Shown one piece after another: positions 23,501 through 39,385 of a stretch of DNA of 64,000 nucleotides. This stretch comes from Scatophagus argus (lineage: Eukaryota > Chordata > Actinopteri > Scatophagidae): positions 14,584,501 to 14,648,500 of the forward strand of contig NC_058501.1 of the NCBI RefSeq assembly GCF_020382885.2. The letters run 5' to 3'. Each line of letters opens with the position of its first letter. The stretch's first letter is position 1. A model generated the notes under the pieces. That model was not told the DNA's origin. It was given only the letters and a program-made list of their open reading frames with translations, and ran no database searches. A program made the position numbers and the translations under genes.

Positions 23501-25992
23501 CCCAGACACATACACACTCATACAGGCAAATTCCCACGGGATGGCAACAGTTTCAGCTCAGCAGGGACTCTCCAAAGAAGTGCATCTGAGCCAAGCGTGC
23601 CATTGGCCAGCCCCTCCATCCCAGTGTCCCCTGTGAGCTCATTAGCCCCCATCATAACCACGTCCTTATGTCTACATTGCATGTTCCATCCATTGCTACC
23701 CAGCCACACACAAATTACACTCTCCATCAGGACTGGATGGATGGCGTGTGTGTGAGTCTGTGACTGCGAGAGTGCACGTGTGTTTAAAGGACAAGCAAGG
23801 TTGTAGAGGCCCGTGAGCCCCCAACATTTCCCAGTGGACTTTGCCAACCCTAAGCGAGCATAAAAAAGCGGGCAGAGGCTACTGGAGGGGAAACGACCGG
23901 GGTGAAAAGTAGGTTGAAGGAGGTTAAGACGTGCGTTTCCAGGTGATGAAGTAGATGACCAGGTTTCAGTTCAGGGGCCCCTGTATTTCTCTTATCTGCC
24001 GTGTGACCCAGATGGGCGGCGAGGGACAAAAATAGGAAGGAGGGGGAAGCAGAGGGAGAGAGAGAGATAAAGAAAAAGGTTTTTCATTTAAAAAATGAGT
24101 GTATGCTGCAGACACAGGAAGGACCCCAGAGAGCCGCAGAATGGAATGAGACAACAAAGAGCCCCATCATCAGTTTAGTGAATAGATCTGTCTATCTACC
24201 CCTTTTATCTCCCTCCACTCTATTTTTTTTCACCATCTCTTCCTCTCTTAATCAGCCTCTCATTGTGCCATTAGCTGAACCTGTAGTCTTAATCAGAAGC
24301 TTGGCACAGACATCATCACTATCCACTGCCCTTCGCACACACCCACCCACACACACACACACACACACGCGCACAAACCACTAAATAAACACATTTTAAT
24401 GCGACACCAATCATGTCATCTACTCAATGAGCTCTCCTCCCCTCCCTCTTGTAGCCCACAACCCAAACATAGCACATGGGACGCGTGTCTCTCCCATCCA
24501 TCAGTCAGCCAACACACCGCCAGCTTCAAAATGTGTGAGTGTGTGTGTATATGTGTGTGCATGGCTTTTTGGTGTGAATCCCAAAGGGAGGGAGAACGAT
24601 TTTAACTCAGTAACCTGAATCACCTCCTATCCCAAATCTTTGCTGCATGGATATTGTACACGCAAACACACACACGCACACACTCATATGCATGTCAGTG
24701 AGTGTGTATTGATAATGTCCATTAGCATATTTATGATCATTGCCAGCCTCTTATTGTTTGCATGCTCCATTAATCTTCATCTGCTGCCTGCCGACTGACA
24801 GCTCAATCTAACAGGCCATCACTGGGCACTGGGCATACACACACACACAGATACACACGCGTACTAAAATTGCATAGTTGTACATAAAGCATACTTGCAT
24901 CAACAATCGAGGGGCATTGTTTCACACATGCAGACACACACATACATTCAAGCAGACAGCGTGATTGACATTCACCCCAGTGAGTGTAATCACCGGAGGT
25001 TATCCTCCCCAGCTGTGAGGGGGGGGGGGTCCGCTTGGCTTCTCCTGCACAGCACTGTGGAGTCGTAGCTGCAGGCATGCGTGAGTTCCTTCTGGGCCAT
25101 AGGTGGGCAATGGTACCCCTTGATCAGCGTGCACCAAGCCAGCTTCTCTCTGTACGTCAATCCACATACACACACACACTCTAAAAGATGCACTGTTGTC
25201 TATCTCAACCCTCCACTCCCATCATTAAAGACCCCTTCCTGTGGTCGCCCCAAGCCAGTCCCCACCAGAACTACACCAAACGCACCACCTTCAGGCCGCT
25301 GTCTGTTTAAAAAAACAAACAAAAAAAAAAACCTTCTGAGGCACAAAAGCTTGAAAATCAGAAAAAAAATGCACCAGGTAAGAGTGCAGCAGAAATCCCC
25401 TTGGTGCTAAACTGTGCCTGGATGTGTGTGTGTGTGTGTGTGTGTGAGTGCATGAGTGTCTAATGCGATGACAGCATGTGTTTGTGTGTGTGCGTAAGTG
25501 AGGGCTCATGTAATGTGCACTCAAATGTTAATGTGTTTGTTCTAAAGCCGGTATGACTGACTGGCTCACAGCTGATTGCTGGGTGATTGAGCGCTGGAAG
25601 AGAGCCAAGTTCAATAGGAGGCCTGTTCTCCTGTTGCCTCTTCCTTTCTCTTCCCTTTCCTCCCCCCTCCTCCCCCGCACTCTCTGCTCCTGTGTTGCCC
25701 TGCTGCTCCAGGAAGACAGGATATCTGTGTGTGTTTGTTGTGAGTTCCTCAGACACACACTTATCTGGGACATGAATTTAAGTAAGCAGGTGAACAAAAA
25801 CATTAAGTTCACAGTATTATTTCTAAATTGAAGATAATTCGGCTTGTTGTCCTCAACATCACACATTCACATTCACTTTCTTTTTGAGAAGCTGCATGTG
25901 AAAACGTATGACACTTTTCTGCCTATGTGTCAAAGATGGCGCTGGAGCCAGTTAGCTTTAACTAATAATCAGAATGAAATGCCCTTATTATC

Positions 25993-26035
25993 ATATTCAG
26001 AATTCCTTTATTTATCCCCGAAGGGAAATTCTTTT
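25993..26035 (+). repeat. Copy of the 'TTTATT(G/T)ATCCCCG' dispersed fish repeat
   Basis: The words ATTCAGAATTCCTTTATTTA and TCCCCGAAGGGAAATTCTTT match a short sequence dispersed very widely in teleost genomes. Related copies lie at 36857-36900 and 44003-44050. The family is recognised from memory. Confidence 0.6.
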
Positions 26036-26834
26036 TTGTACAGACTAAAAAGAATTTTATGCCGATGCTTTATTTTTAACTTATGTTCCTCACAATGAAA
26101 ATTGTGTCAATTCAAGATTTATTTCTGTATGTGGACTTAAAACAATGCGCACAACTGCAATGACCTCATCTACTCTGGTTGCCTTTAGCTGAACTGATTA
26201 GATTAATGTTAAACTTGGAGTTTAATTTTGATAAAAGTTCCAGCAGTGATGGCTTTTCAGTCCTTTTAACACCATTTAACACCGTAACACCATTTTGCCA
26301 CTCGTGCAGTTCTTTTGGAGATGTCCCTGTCTGAAGTGTTCAGTATCTCTACCTCAGAATTACAAATTGGAGGCTGACTTGAACATTTTTTTCTGATTTA
26401 GGTTGTTTGTAATTACGGTCCGAACGATAACTTGAACACGTAGTTAGAGTGGTCCATTGTTTCTCCAACAACAGAAACAAACCCAGAACTATCTGCACTG
26501 CCTGAGTCTGAACAAACAAAAACCCACAACTATCAATTCCTCTAAACTTCCCTGATTGCTATGTTGTGTCATATATATATATTTTATTAGTCGAACATAC
26601 AAAGAAATGATTAGTTGTGGCTTAAGAGAGTGTTAACATGATGCAATTCTTTTCTGATGAACAACAATTTATCTGCTTGTCCTGGTTGTGTCTTCAACAA
26701 GACTCATCGCTCCACTCATGGCTCCCAGCTGTTGTTTGGCAATTTCTAATAGATTTCTTTCCTTTCCAGTGTCCATTTATCCTTATCCTTTGCTTGTGGC
26801 GCACATTGTTCTGGATTAATCCTTCTGGACAGCA

Positions 26835-26910
26835 GGCTGATTTGGGGTACCAGTGGTGGAGTGGATTGAGCCCAATGCTACGAGGCTATCTTGAGCTGTG
26901 AGAGCCTTCA
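26835..26910 (+). repeat. Possible highly degenerate tRNA-derived SINE head
   Basis: GGGGTACCAGTGGTGGAGTG followed by GATTGAGCCCAATGCTACGA resembles the A-box half of a fish tRNA-type SINE. The following AGCCTTCAAACCTTCC could be a decayed B box. No tail is visible, so the call is weak. Confidence 0.3.
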
Positions 26911-29900
26911 AACCTTCCTGGACTGGAAACGTTTCATTAAAAGACACCAGATGTTTCTATTGTAAATGAGAGCATCCGGAGTCGGAGTGAAGAAAAATGA
27001 CATCAAGGTTAAAAAAAAAAAAAAGTGACAGCTTCAGATAACATTCACGGACCCGATAAAGTGCGTGCAGCACCTTTTAAATGAAACGTTAACTTTGATA
27101 ACGTTGATAAGTTACACATCAGCGTATTAGAACACAGTGTGCCTAAAGCCTTTCATTTTCTCTATATGCTGTCCTGTGTTGTTTGTTATCTGACTGCACG
27201 CCATCAGTGCAGGTGTGCATTTCTTCAGAACTTTACACGTGAAACAACACTGCTCACATTTCATGGGTAAATCTACTGTGAATTAGATGATGTCCAATGT
27301 ATGAAAATCTATAGACTCGTTTATCTTTAAGCTATAAGATAGTTTAAGTCAGGGTAGAACAAGTCATAATATTCTCTTTCCTGAGCCATAAAGCTATTTT
27401 TTATCGTGGCTATTTATAATATTCCACTATGACTGATTATAGAAGTTTTATTGTGATCTCCCACAGAGAGAAGAGTTTTATGTAGCTTTAGTAAATCACT
27501 CCTTTCCTCTGCGACACGAGCTCCTAAGACTGTTTGCCGGAGTCGATGTAAGAGTTGTGCAGTGTTAACATTTATGAGGTGAGCTAATATATTTGAATTG
27601 TTTATGGAAGCAGTAAAGAGTGAAATACATAATTTGCTAACATGTACCATGTAAAACGGCTCTTAAAGATGAGCTGTGAATACAAATGCAGTTTCTCCTA
27701 TTGTTTCAGCATATTCTGTCATTCACGAGCAGGAAGGCTGATTCTCCTTGTTACATTTATTCAGTAAAACTCCTCCTGTCTCTTGTGAAAATGTGCGGCG
27801 CGAGAAGGAAGACGATATTACATTACGCTAATGCATCTTCAACATCTCATGATTAAAAAATTAATTATGTTTGTATGTTTAATAAATAGGTTGAACAGTT
27901 TTGGAAAGTGCACTTTTTGTATTTTATTTTTTACATTTTTACCTGTACACGATTTTGTTCTTCCTATCTATAAATGGCAATCGAGAGGGAAGCAACCAAA
28001 CCTTTCACTGCACAGTAATCAATAAAGCTTTGAGGTCTTTAATCTCTTTAGATTTTGTTTTTGATAAACTGCCATGTGGCATCTTGGTACATTAGAGCAC
28101 TGTTTCTGATAAATCTTTATCATAACATGTATTTCTTAAAAATGTCCTGCAGCATCTGGAATCACATAAATATGGAAAGTTTTAAGTGAAAATGTTTGGT
28201 TACCATTTTTTTGTGCATTCACTTAAAAGTTACAAGACCCTCACTATCAATCATAGAATGCTCACTCTGTTTAAACGACTTCTAACATTCTTCACCCTGA
28301 ATCACCCACTTCATTATATTCAAATCTGCCTAACACACACACACACACACACCAATGCACATGATCCACTTCTGCATTATGTTTAAATCTCACGTATGTT
28401 TCTCTGTTTCAGGGCAATGAATCCATGACCTGGTTAGGCTGCCGGAATTCAGATTAATGTATTAACAATAACCGTGTTTCTCTCATCATCAGCTTCATTT
28501 AGTCCATGATTAACTTCCAATCACAAGGCGTGATTAAAAGTTAGAGTAAAAATATTCCGTACACACTTAATATTCCACTAACAAGGTAACCAGCTCCCAA
28601 ACTGCCAACAAAATAGATATACACCCGTAACACGCACACACTCGCACATACATCTCTCTTTTCCTCGCCTGAAAACACACACCTAAACATTTCACGGCTA
28701 TCTCCCCCACACCCCGGTGCTGGCTAGGTGGAATTAGAAAACCAACCCCGCGGTCTCATTAATTAATTAAACACCATGTGCCAGTGGCACCTGGGTGCCG
28801 GTTATCACTGCCACTCAGACACACCGTGATCTCAATAACCACCCCACCACAGGGCACTGAGACGGGGGGGTGGGAGTGGAGCAGAGGAAGAGACATTGAT
28901 TCTTTTTAATTTTTTATTTTTTTTGTTCACAAATCTGAGGTGAAGACAGTTTCTGATCGAAAAGAGGCTTCTCGTGTAGGTAGCAAAGTGGGACACATTT
29001 ACACTGAATGGAGCCTCATGAGTGTTTACTGCTGTGCGCTTTTGTTTGTGTCTTTCTGGCTCCTCGGGGCCTTTTTATCATCTTGCCTAGCGGGGCCCCT
29101 AAATCACCGCAGCAACGGCCTCCTCATCATCTACTCTTAATATCTCTGCATGTGGAAACACTGCAGTAACAGTGGTTCATTTCTATCTATTGAGTTCCTC
29201 TTCTTTAAGAAATGTATTCTCGGTATATTGTGAGCTGTGGAAACACACTCAGTAATATCTGTATAAACCAGTGCCATAAAGGACCATCCTATCCACAGTT
29301 ACTTTTTAAGCAAAGTTAATATGAAAATCACATGTTAAATCACACGTTGGGCTCGTTAAAACAGCCAAGTCATTAATGTTAAACCTACATTTTGCCTTAA
29401 ATATTTTAAATGTTTTTATTGTTTTTCTGTCTTCAGTGGTCATGACGTCTGTTTTCTTCACCAAGCAGATTCCTCCAAAAAAAAAAACAAACAAAAAAAA
29501 AAAACAACCTAAAATTTGCAATAAAACATTGCATTTGGAATCTTATTTATTTATGAGAAAGATTATCAACAATTTATCTGTGCCTATTATTGAATTCCCA
29601 GGTAGTGACAGATCAAGCTGCCCTCAAATGTCAGTTATGAATATGTAGAACTGGGACCACACACACACACACACATTTTTGCATCTATTTGTACACATCA
29701 AAGACATCACTAACATACATTGACCGAGGTCTAACACTGTGATATTCCAAATGTGAGACCTTAGTATCTACGTCAAATAAAACTAAGGCCACCTGCACTA
29801 ATTGGACCTAAAGGGACAAATCATTTTCACCTCTGAAAAACACGCAGTATTGCTGTTGATTTCTTTGCATTTCAGCTTCTAAAATTGACTCAGAAATATC

Positions 29901-31165
29901 TGAATCAATATGAGAAGTGGGAATTGAAAACTTACCCACATTGTAAACAAAGTGAAATAAATATGACAAAAAATCATTGCTGCATGATTGTCTCACAGCG
30001 TGTGTCTGAACCCGGTAGAGCAACAGAACACATATGAGCTTGACAGCTAACATATTAGGCTGCCTTTAATCGTGAAAGAATTACAGTGATTTTATCTGGG
30101 GCTAATAATGGTGTTCCAACCATTACGCTATCTGGTCACAGAGTCCTAACAACTGAAAAATGCACTTTAGTCCATTTGTTGACCTCAATTCACAGCAACA
30201 GTGGACATTTTGGAACATTGGACGATGGTGGACGATGTTTAATATGACCAGGAGTTTTTATCATGATGCAGCATTACTTACAGGTCTGTAAATGCATGTG
30301 CAGGCTCATGTTTGTTTTTAAGTTAAAGAAGAGCTACAAACAGGTATGTATTCCATGGTTATGGTATATTGTGTAATTGTGTGTGATTCTCCACATGAGG
30401 AACACACATATAATAAGAGTATTTTTTTTTTTTTTATTCCATGTTGAGTCCTCAGTGCTTCAGCTCAGCTTTGTTGGATGAATGTTGTCTCACTCATTCT
30501 CCTCCCACAGACAGGTTGCTTCCTGAAGATTTAACTATTTGTTTAAAGAATATAATTATGAAATCATTCTCATTTGATTTAAGTGAGGAAATCAACATTG
30601 CAAGCTGCTCTAACTTTACTCCTTTTTTCTTTAGATTGATCAGTGCGTCCTCAGCACAGACTGGAGACTTGATTTGTATATTTGTATGTTGGAAAAGGTC
30701 ATGTCATCCATTCTGGAGCGGGAGATGAAATTGAAATTACAACAGCACACGGCAGAACTTCTCTTCTTTCTGAGAACACGACACAGACGATATCTGAGTG
30801 AAAGAGAGATTGTGAAATGGGCTGAATATCAGATCTACTGTATAGCCCATTGGCCTGTAATTTACTGTTCTACTTATTTATTTTCTTTTTTTTAGAGTGA
30901 AGATCTTCTGCGGTGTCTCTCATGTACATCTGTCACGATAATTTTGTTAATGAGCAAAAATAAAACGCTGCTTCTACGTGTCCGACTGTGCTTGTTTTAA
31001 CAACACAAGGCACAATCAAATCTGGTCAATGAAAAGAAAAACATTGACAACATTTCTGTGCCTCCACGTTCACCCTAAAAAATCCTTAGCAAACTCTATT
31101 AAAGGCCAAAAAAACTTACCAACAAAGCAAACCCCATAAGTGTCAGGAAACTATGTGTCCTCTTG

Positions 31166-31989
31166 TTTATTAAGACTTCAGGAATGTCAATAAGAGCATT
31201 TCTATACAGTAGGAGTGCTGGGCGGCTAGCGAGCAGACACAGTGACCTTCTGCTATTCTCCTTGCTGATAATGACCCAGACAAAGACACGCTGCCCATCA
31301 ACCAGACCTCTAATAAAGCCAAACACTCTCTATCATCTGCTAATAACCTCCACGCAGCAGCAAAAGTCATGGACAGGCCAGCATCTTCTGAATGCGAGGA
31401 GGGGAACAAAGCTCTGGGTGGACAGGAAGTAGTAGAAAGCATCCTGTTTATCGATCTGGGACTGTGCACTGCCTGATGGCACACGGTGGTGACTGCATTC
31501 TTCGTCTTCATCCCGAAGACACACAAGGACAAAGAGTACTGTAGAAAAGCGAAGAAGAAAAAAAAAAAACAACATACACAGTGCGAAACATTTCACTCTA
31601 ACAATCAATCCTTTCGGTGCGCTCATTTGCTAGACTTTTTGATGCAGCATTGCCACACATGCAGTATTACACACACACATTTGAAGGGGTGCGTAAACTC
31701 GTTACTCTTTTCTTAATTTGTGTAGAGATGCCGTCCTTTTTTTCCTCTCAGCAACCCCTCCAGGGGAATGCTGATTGATTGTCCTCTAAGTCCTCATAAT
31801 AACCCCATCCCCCCACCCCCCGCCTCCCTGCACATATACACATACATTCTCCACTAGAAGACATCCACTTCAACACTTTGCAGACTCCAGTCGTCCACAG
31901 ACAACTCACAGTTCAGTAGAGGACGACGGGAGGATTATTTCTCCACTCTTACACTGTCTGTCTCATGACTCTCCTCTCCAGCTTTTTCG
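31166..31989 (-). other. alg2: Probable 3' UTR of ALG2
   Basis: The first minus-strand AATAAA after the stop codon is at 31171-31166, which would give a 3' UTR of about 820 nt. The interval has no coding signal. It holds a C-rich stretch near 31809-31830. The 3' end is inferred from the hexamer alone. Confidence 0.4.
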
Positions 31990-34850
31990 TCACTGGCTCA
32001 GCCTAACAATATACCCATGCAGCTGGTTCGAGAAGGCCTGAAGAGAAAATTTATCTAGGACCCTCCTCCTCCCAGCTTGCCCCATGTCCCTGCGGAGCTG
32101 TAGTTCCCTCACCAGCCTCATCATGGCCTCAGAGAAGGCCTCTGCAGTGGGCTCGCACAGAAAGCCCGTCTCGCCGTCTACCACGCTCTCCAGCGGGCCC
32201 CCAGAGTTCACTGCGATAACGGGGCAGCAGCAGTACATGGCCTCTATGGGAACGATCCCAAAATGCTCTCTGCTGGGGGTGTACAGAACGGCTGCACTGC
32301 CCCGCAAGAGTGCCACCTTCAGTGAATCAGAGGGCGAGCGCAGGAAGGTGACAGAGTCCTCCAAGTGGAGCTGCGCTGCAAGCTCTTTCAGTTCAGTATA
32401 ATGCTGAACATTCTCAGTAACTCGGTCATCGTAGCCTCCAGCCACCACCAGGTGAATGCCTGCTCTCTGGCCTGAAGGAAGGCTGCTCCTCAGGGCCGCA
32501 AAAGCCTCCAGAGCCAGCCCCAGGTTCTTCTTTCTCTCGTATCGGTTCAGAGAGAGGAACTGGCAGGAGGTTCCCTCAGGGAGCAGCCCGTCCAGCCCTT
32601 GTGCCTCAGTGGATGGCTGATCAAAGGTGCGGGTGTTCAGGGAGGGATACAGGACATCTGTCTGCACTCCTCTCAGACTAAGAAAGGTCTCCCTAAAGAT
32701 GCCCGCGGTGAACTGGCTGTTTACCAGAATCTATGAAGAAGTACAGAGAGATTAGTTCATAAGGATCTCACATAAGGTATATCACAGGCATTTTAATTCC
32801 CTTTGAGTTGGACGACAGCCTGTGGCCTTTGATTATCCTTAAGTCTGACTAAAATCGAAATGTCATTTCCTTTCTGTCAGAGCCCCGGGCTTTTACAAAA
32901 GCCTGAGTTCAGGTTGTATCATATTTGAAATAATCACTTTCATTTATTTGAGCTGATGAAAAAAAAATATATTATATTATATATATATTTCACCTATGTA
33001 TGCTTATGTATGTGAGCACTGGCAGTTCCAGTTACATGCGTGGATGCATAATCAACAGGTATGTATCGCTGAGATTGTCTCTCCGGTGCCATAAACCCAC
33101 TATGTACATCAGAATTGACTTAAATTCATAACATTCGATATTACAACTGTCACTTTCCTGTCCGAAAACAAAAATGGAGAAACTGTATCACATTATCCTA
33201 TTAGTTTTAAAAATTGATTTTGAATGTTGAATGCTGAAGATGTGCACAGCTTTAGCCCATGGCTCTCCTGGAGCCTCAGCCTGAAATCCTCACATAGGCC
33301 CCTCTGGCCATTCTCAAATCTGTGCATAAAACCACACAGCGTTTACTATGAGAGCCCTCAGACCTAATGAACTCAGGTCACATTATGAGAATCTTTTGAA
33401 AATCCCTAATTTTCTTACAGTTTTAAAACTTGATCTAATCCACAACTAACATTTTTTGTATTGTACTTTTGTGCCTTTTCTTTATTTCTAGCTGAGCATT
33501 TTAACTATTGTGCTTTATAATTTTGCTTTGACATCTGTATATTGTACAATGGTAGTGACACAATCCTGTCATGCAATCCCTACCAGCCAAAACAAAAATG
33601 ATATATTCTGCAACTCTCAACCGTTACATACCATGTCAGCCATGCCGGTGGTGCGTTCCTCCAGCCAGTCGACAGGAGCACGGTAAAGCTTCTTCAGGGA
33701 TGACTTTCTCTGGGTCAGCAGCTGGTCTGGGAAGTGACAGTAAAACAAAACCTTCTTCCTGTGACGGGACAGTCGCAGCACCGGGATACACGCTGACACC
33801 TGGAGAGGAATAAAATGCCTGTTAACAATAATGCACATCCTCCCAAAAAATACCCCACCTTGCTGGCTGGTCAGAAGCAAATATGTCAGCAGAATAAAAC
33901 AAACTAAATACTAAAAGCACAAAATGTGTAACTTAATACTAAACTAAAGAAATGTATACATAAGTAAACATTTAATAAAGTAAATTAAATATAAATCATG
34001 TAATATACAGTATTAATGCTAAACAATGCATCTAACCACTAAATACAAAGCGTAAAACAAATACTATAAAAGCGCTATGTGTGCCTTAGATATTTTGGTG
34101 GATTGCAGTTTCATAAGAAATGAGGCCTCTTACAAGTTGATCTGAATACTTGATTTTCTCAGTAATGTGTTTATGTATGAGAGAAAATACTGTGTGTATT
34201 CATGTGAAAGAGAAAACACTACAAAAAAGCATGGGAGTGTCCACCTCATGGCATAGTATAGTTAAAGGGTGTGACACAAAAAGGAACAGACAAATACACA
34301 GGCCACTGTTAACAATGGAGGCTCTTCTTTGAGCAACAGACACACTGATGGCTCAGAGGAACTCAAATGAGTGATGGCCAAACAGACAGGTACGTAGTTC
34401 CTGTAAGACACAACTCACTTGATCACAGAAGATGACATCGTACTCCACACCGCTGAGGAAGACCAAGTAGAGGGCCACATAGATCATCCTCAGGTAGGCA
34501 CAAAGTGCATGCAGGTAACCAAACACACTGGTGGGTAGCCAGTCACCTACACATACCTATCAGAAGAATAATAGAAACAATAAAATGACATGTCACAGAT
34601 TCTGTATTTTACATATGCTTTGTCTTTGCTGTGCATCTCTGATGGACAGTTTCACACAGTAAGGAGTGTGTTAACGTACCACAGGCAGCTCTGGGTCAAG
34701 GGTCTCAGAGAAGCAGTGCGTTGGGTCATAATGAGCCGTCCAGATCTGAACGCTACATCCGTGAGACTTCAGAGCGACAGCAGCATCGACCACCAGGCGC
34801 TCTGCTCCACCGATGCCAAGGTCTGGATGGAGGAACACCACCCGCACCAT
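31990..34850 (-). CDS. alg2: ALG2, alpha-1,3/1,6-mannosyltransferase of the N-glycan precursor pathway (4 coding exons)
   Basis: Coding exons are 34850-34680, 34556-34419, 33799-33632 and 32730-31990. They join to 405 codons plus stop; the human protein is 416. The enzyme adds the second and third mannoses to Man1GlcNAc2-PP-dolichol on the cytosolic face of the ER. It is a GT-B enzyme of family GT4. The N-terminal domain starts [19 protein letters not shown] (the GGAE loop is near residues 14-17). A hydrophobic membrane-associated stretch ([15 protein letters not shown]) follows near residue 80, then [11 protein letters not shown]. The C-terminal domain has NRYERKKN (221-228), VVAGGYD and the EX7E motif in [11 protein letters not shown] (E314 and E322), followed by [10 protein letters not shown]. 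The start codon lies two bases inside a splice acceptor (GTGTGCAG then GATGG), so a 5' non-coding exon is expected upstream. The gene is head to head with SEC61B, as in human. Confidence 0.98.
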
Positions 34851-35517
34851 CCTGCACACGGGAATTAATAAAGTTCACCTTGAATCTGAATCAGAATATA
34901 TTTTTTTGAAAAAAAAAAAAAGAAAAGAAAAAGACTATAATGTTTTGCTCAAGTGCATTGAGTGCAGATAAACTGATGAGCACAGAGTAACAGTATGCCG
35001 TGCAAATAATCGGCAAATTAGAAGAACGAGGTGTAATGTACACAGTATCTTAAACATTTATAAGACTGACAGCCTTAATGTTAAATACATACTATACTAA
35101 CAACTGCCTCCAACAAATGGAGCCAGAGATGAAGTTGATGAATTATTACGTGTGGTTTTGAAACACAATTTAATTTATTGCTTATTCCCACGTCATGTCT
35201 TGACTGTTTAACATGAAGTGTAACGTTACCTATCCTACATCTACTGCCAACCACTCTGGCTGTCACAGTGTGCTCAAGTGCTCTGCCACCTACTACAAGG
35301 AAAAACCTCTAGCTGGCACTGAAAACACATGTGAGACTTATGCGTTTGATTTAGAAAAGATAAGTGTCTTTAGTCTTAGCTAACTCACGGTGATAAGATT
35401 ATAAATAGGAGCCCACACAGCTAATGAAATCATCGTCCGTTTTCCGACAGTTGTCTCTGTAACTGAACACCACAATTACTTCTAAGTACAATATAGCTAT
35501 AATGCAGTTATATTTAC

Positions 35518-35620
35518 CTGAAGCTGTGTGCTGACTACCTAATCCAAGTTTGGAAACATATGATAATACTTGTCTAGATGCCTATAGCGACGAGCAAAAT
35601 TGTGATGAAACTGTATCGTT
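35518..35620 (-). other. alg2: Possible 5' non-coding first exon of ALG2
   Basis: The ALG2 start codon lies immediately after an acceptor, which calls for an upstream exon. On the minus strand, AGCTTCAG followed by GTAAAT (the donor ends at 35517) is a reasonable donor 0.67 kb upstream. It lies close to YY1-like motifs that could mark the start site. The outer limit is not known. A second possible donor lies near 35228. Confidence 0.35.
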
Positions 35621-36111
35621 TGGACGCCATGTTGGCTCACACAAACCATTGTAATCAGGCGTATCGAGCTTCATTTTAGAACCATAATGGCGTCTGTTTC
35701 CTCAATGCATCGAAGGCGCTTCCCGTGAGACACGTCTCCCTCGGAGTTAAAGCGGTCCAATTATTTGCCTTTATATCAAAGTCCACATACATATGTATAT
35801 TCAATATACTAAATACATTAATGTTTTTTAAAATACTTATTAATACATTATGGCAAAAACGAGCTCCTATAATGATGTCTTATTTATTATCTCTTGTGGT
35901 GAAGGCGATCACCCGGTCAGGCTTCTATTCGGTCTCCTGTGCTGGTCTTGTGTTTTGCAGTCGTGTCCTTTTTAGACAAGCGTCAGCTTTGTGGGACCTC
36001 TTCTCAAGTTTTGACCAATTCATACGCCGACTGTCTGCTGTTCATTTGACGTGAATATCAGCTGCAAGAAGGGCACAGGCTTTCAGCTCGCGTAAGGACA
36101 GATATAACAAA
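35600..36111. promoter_or_regulatory. Bidirectional ALG2/SEC61B promoter region
   Basis: The divergent genes leave about 0.5 kb between the possible ALG2 first exon and the SEC61B start. Two YY1-type sites face each other: GCCATGTT at 35626-35633 and ATGGCG at 35687-35692. Several CpGs cluster around 35700-35760, and a CCAAT box is read in GTCCAATTA at about 35754-35762. No TATA box is clear. This arrangement suits a housekeeping bidirectional promoter. Confidence 0.55.
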
Positions 36112-38911
<2,800 letters not shown>

Positions 38912-39385
38912 AACCCCACCTGATGACCTCTGACCCTGCGCCTCGGCTTCTTAACACATTGGACCTGGACCAAACAACAAATGAACAACAACCTTATTCC
39001 CCTAGTTCCCTTCTTCACTCTCAGAACATCACACACAAACACACAAAACTGGATTTTTATCTTCATCTGCAATGGCGTTGGTACCCACCTTGTTGCTTTT
39101 GCTAATCTTGAAGATCTGACGGGGTGAACAGGAGGAAGCCATGCTAACACACACCTCACATGTGAGATCTGTGTGTGTATGTGTGTGTGTGGTCCTCACT
39201 CCAACAGCAGCATGTTCCTGCCACTGTTGCATGAAGGTTTAGTGATCAAGGACATTGTTGTTTTCAGGCCCCAGCAAACATTTCCTCTTGTCGCCTGAAT
39301 TTTTTTCGTTTTTTTTTTTGATAACAGCATTTGTACAAATGTGATTGTAATATTGTACAATAAAAAAGTAAAACTATCTCTGTGT
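38912..39385 (+). other. sec61b: 3' UTR of SEC61B with polyadenylation signal
   Basis: The region after the TAA stop has no further coding exon. AATAAA at 39359-39364 gives a 3' UTR of about 0.45 kb, a typical size for this short mRNA. The TTTTTTTTTT run at 39310-39319 lies within the UTR. Confidence 0.7.

Larger units (their letters stand above)
20579..31150. other. FRRS1L-ALG2 intergenic region with candidate non-coding elements
   Basis: No coding exon is supported. Microsatellites include CA at 24349-24369 and TG at 25423-25446, and an A-rich run lies at 25311-25332. Several blocks have higher complexity and homeobox-like words (ATTA, TAAT, AATTAATTAATT) and look like possible conserved elements: 20579-20665, 22880-23130, 23575-24000, 24700-24835 and 28725-28870. 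From 26.0 to 28.3 kb the DNA is A+T-rich and featureless apart from short repeats. Confidence 0.45.
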
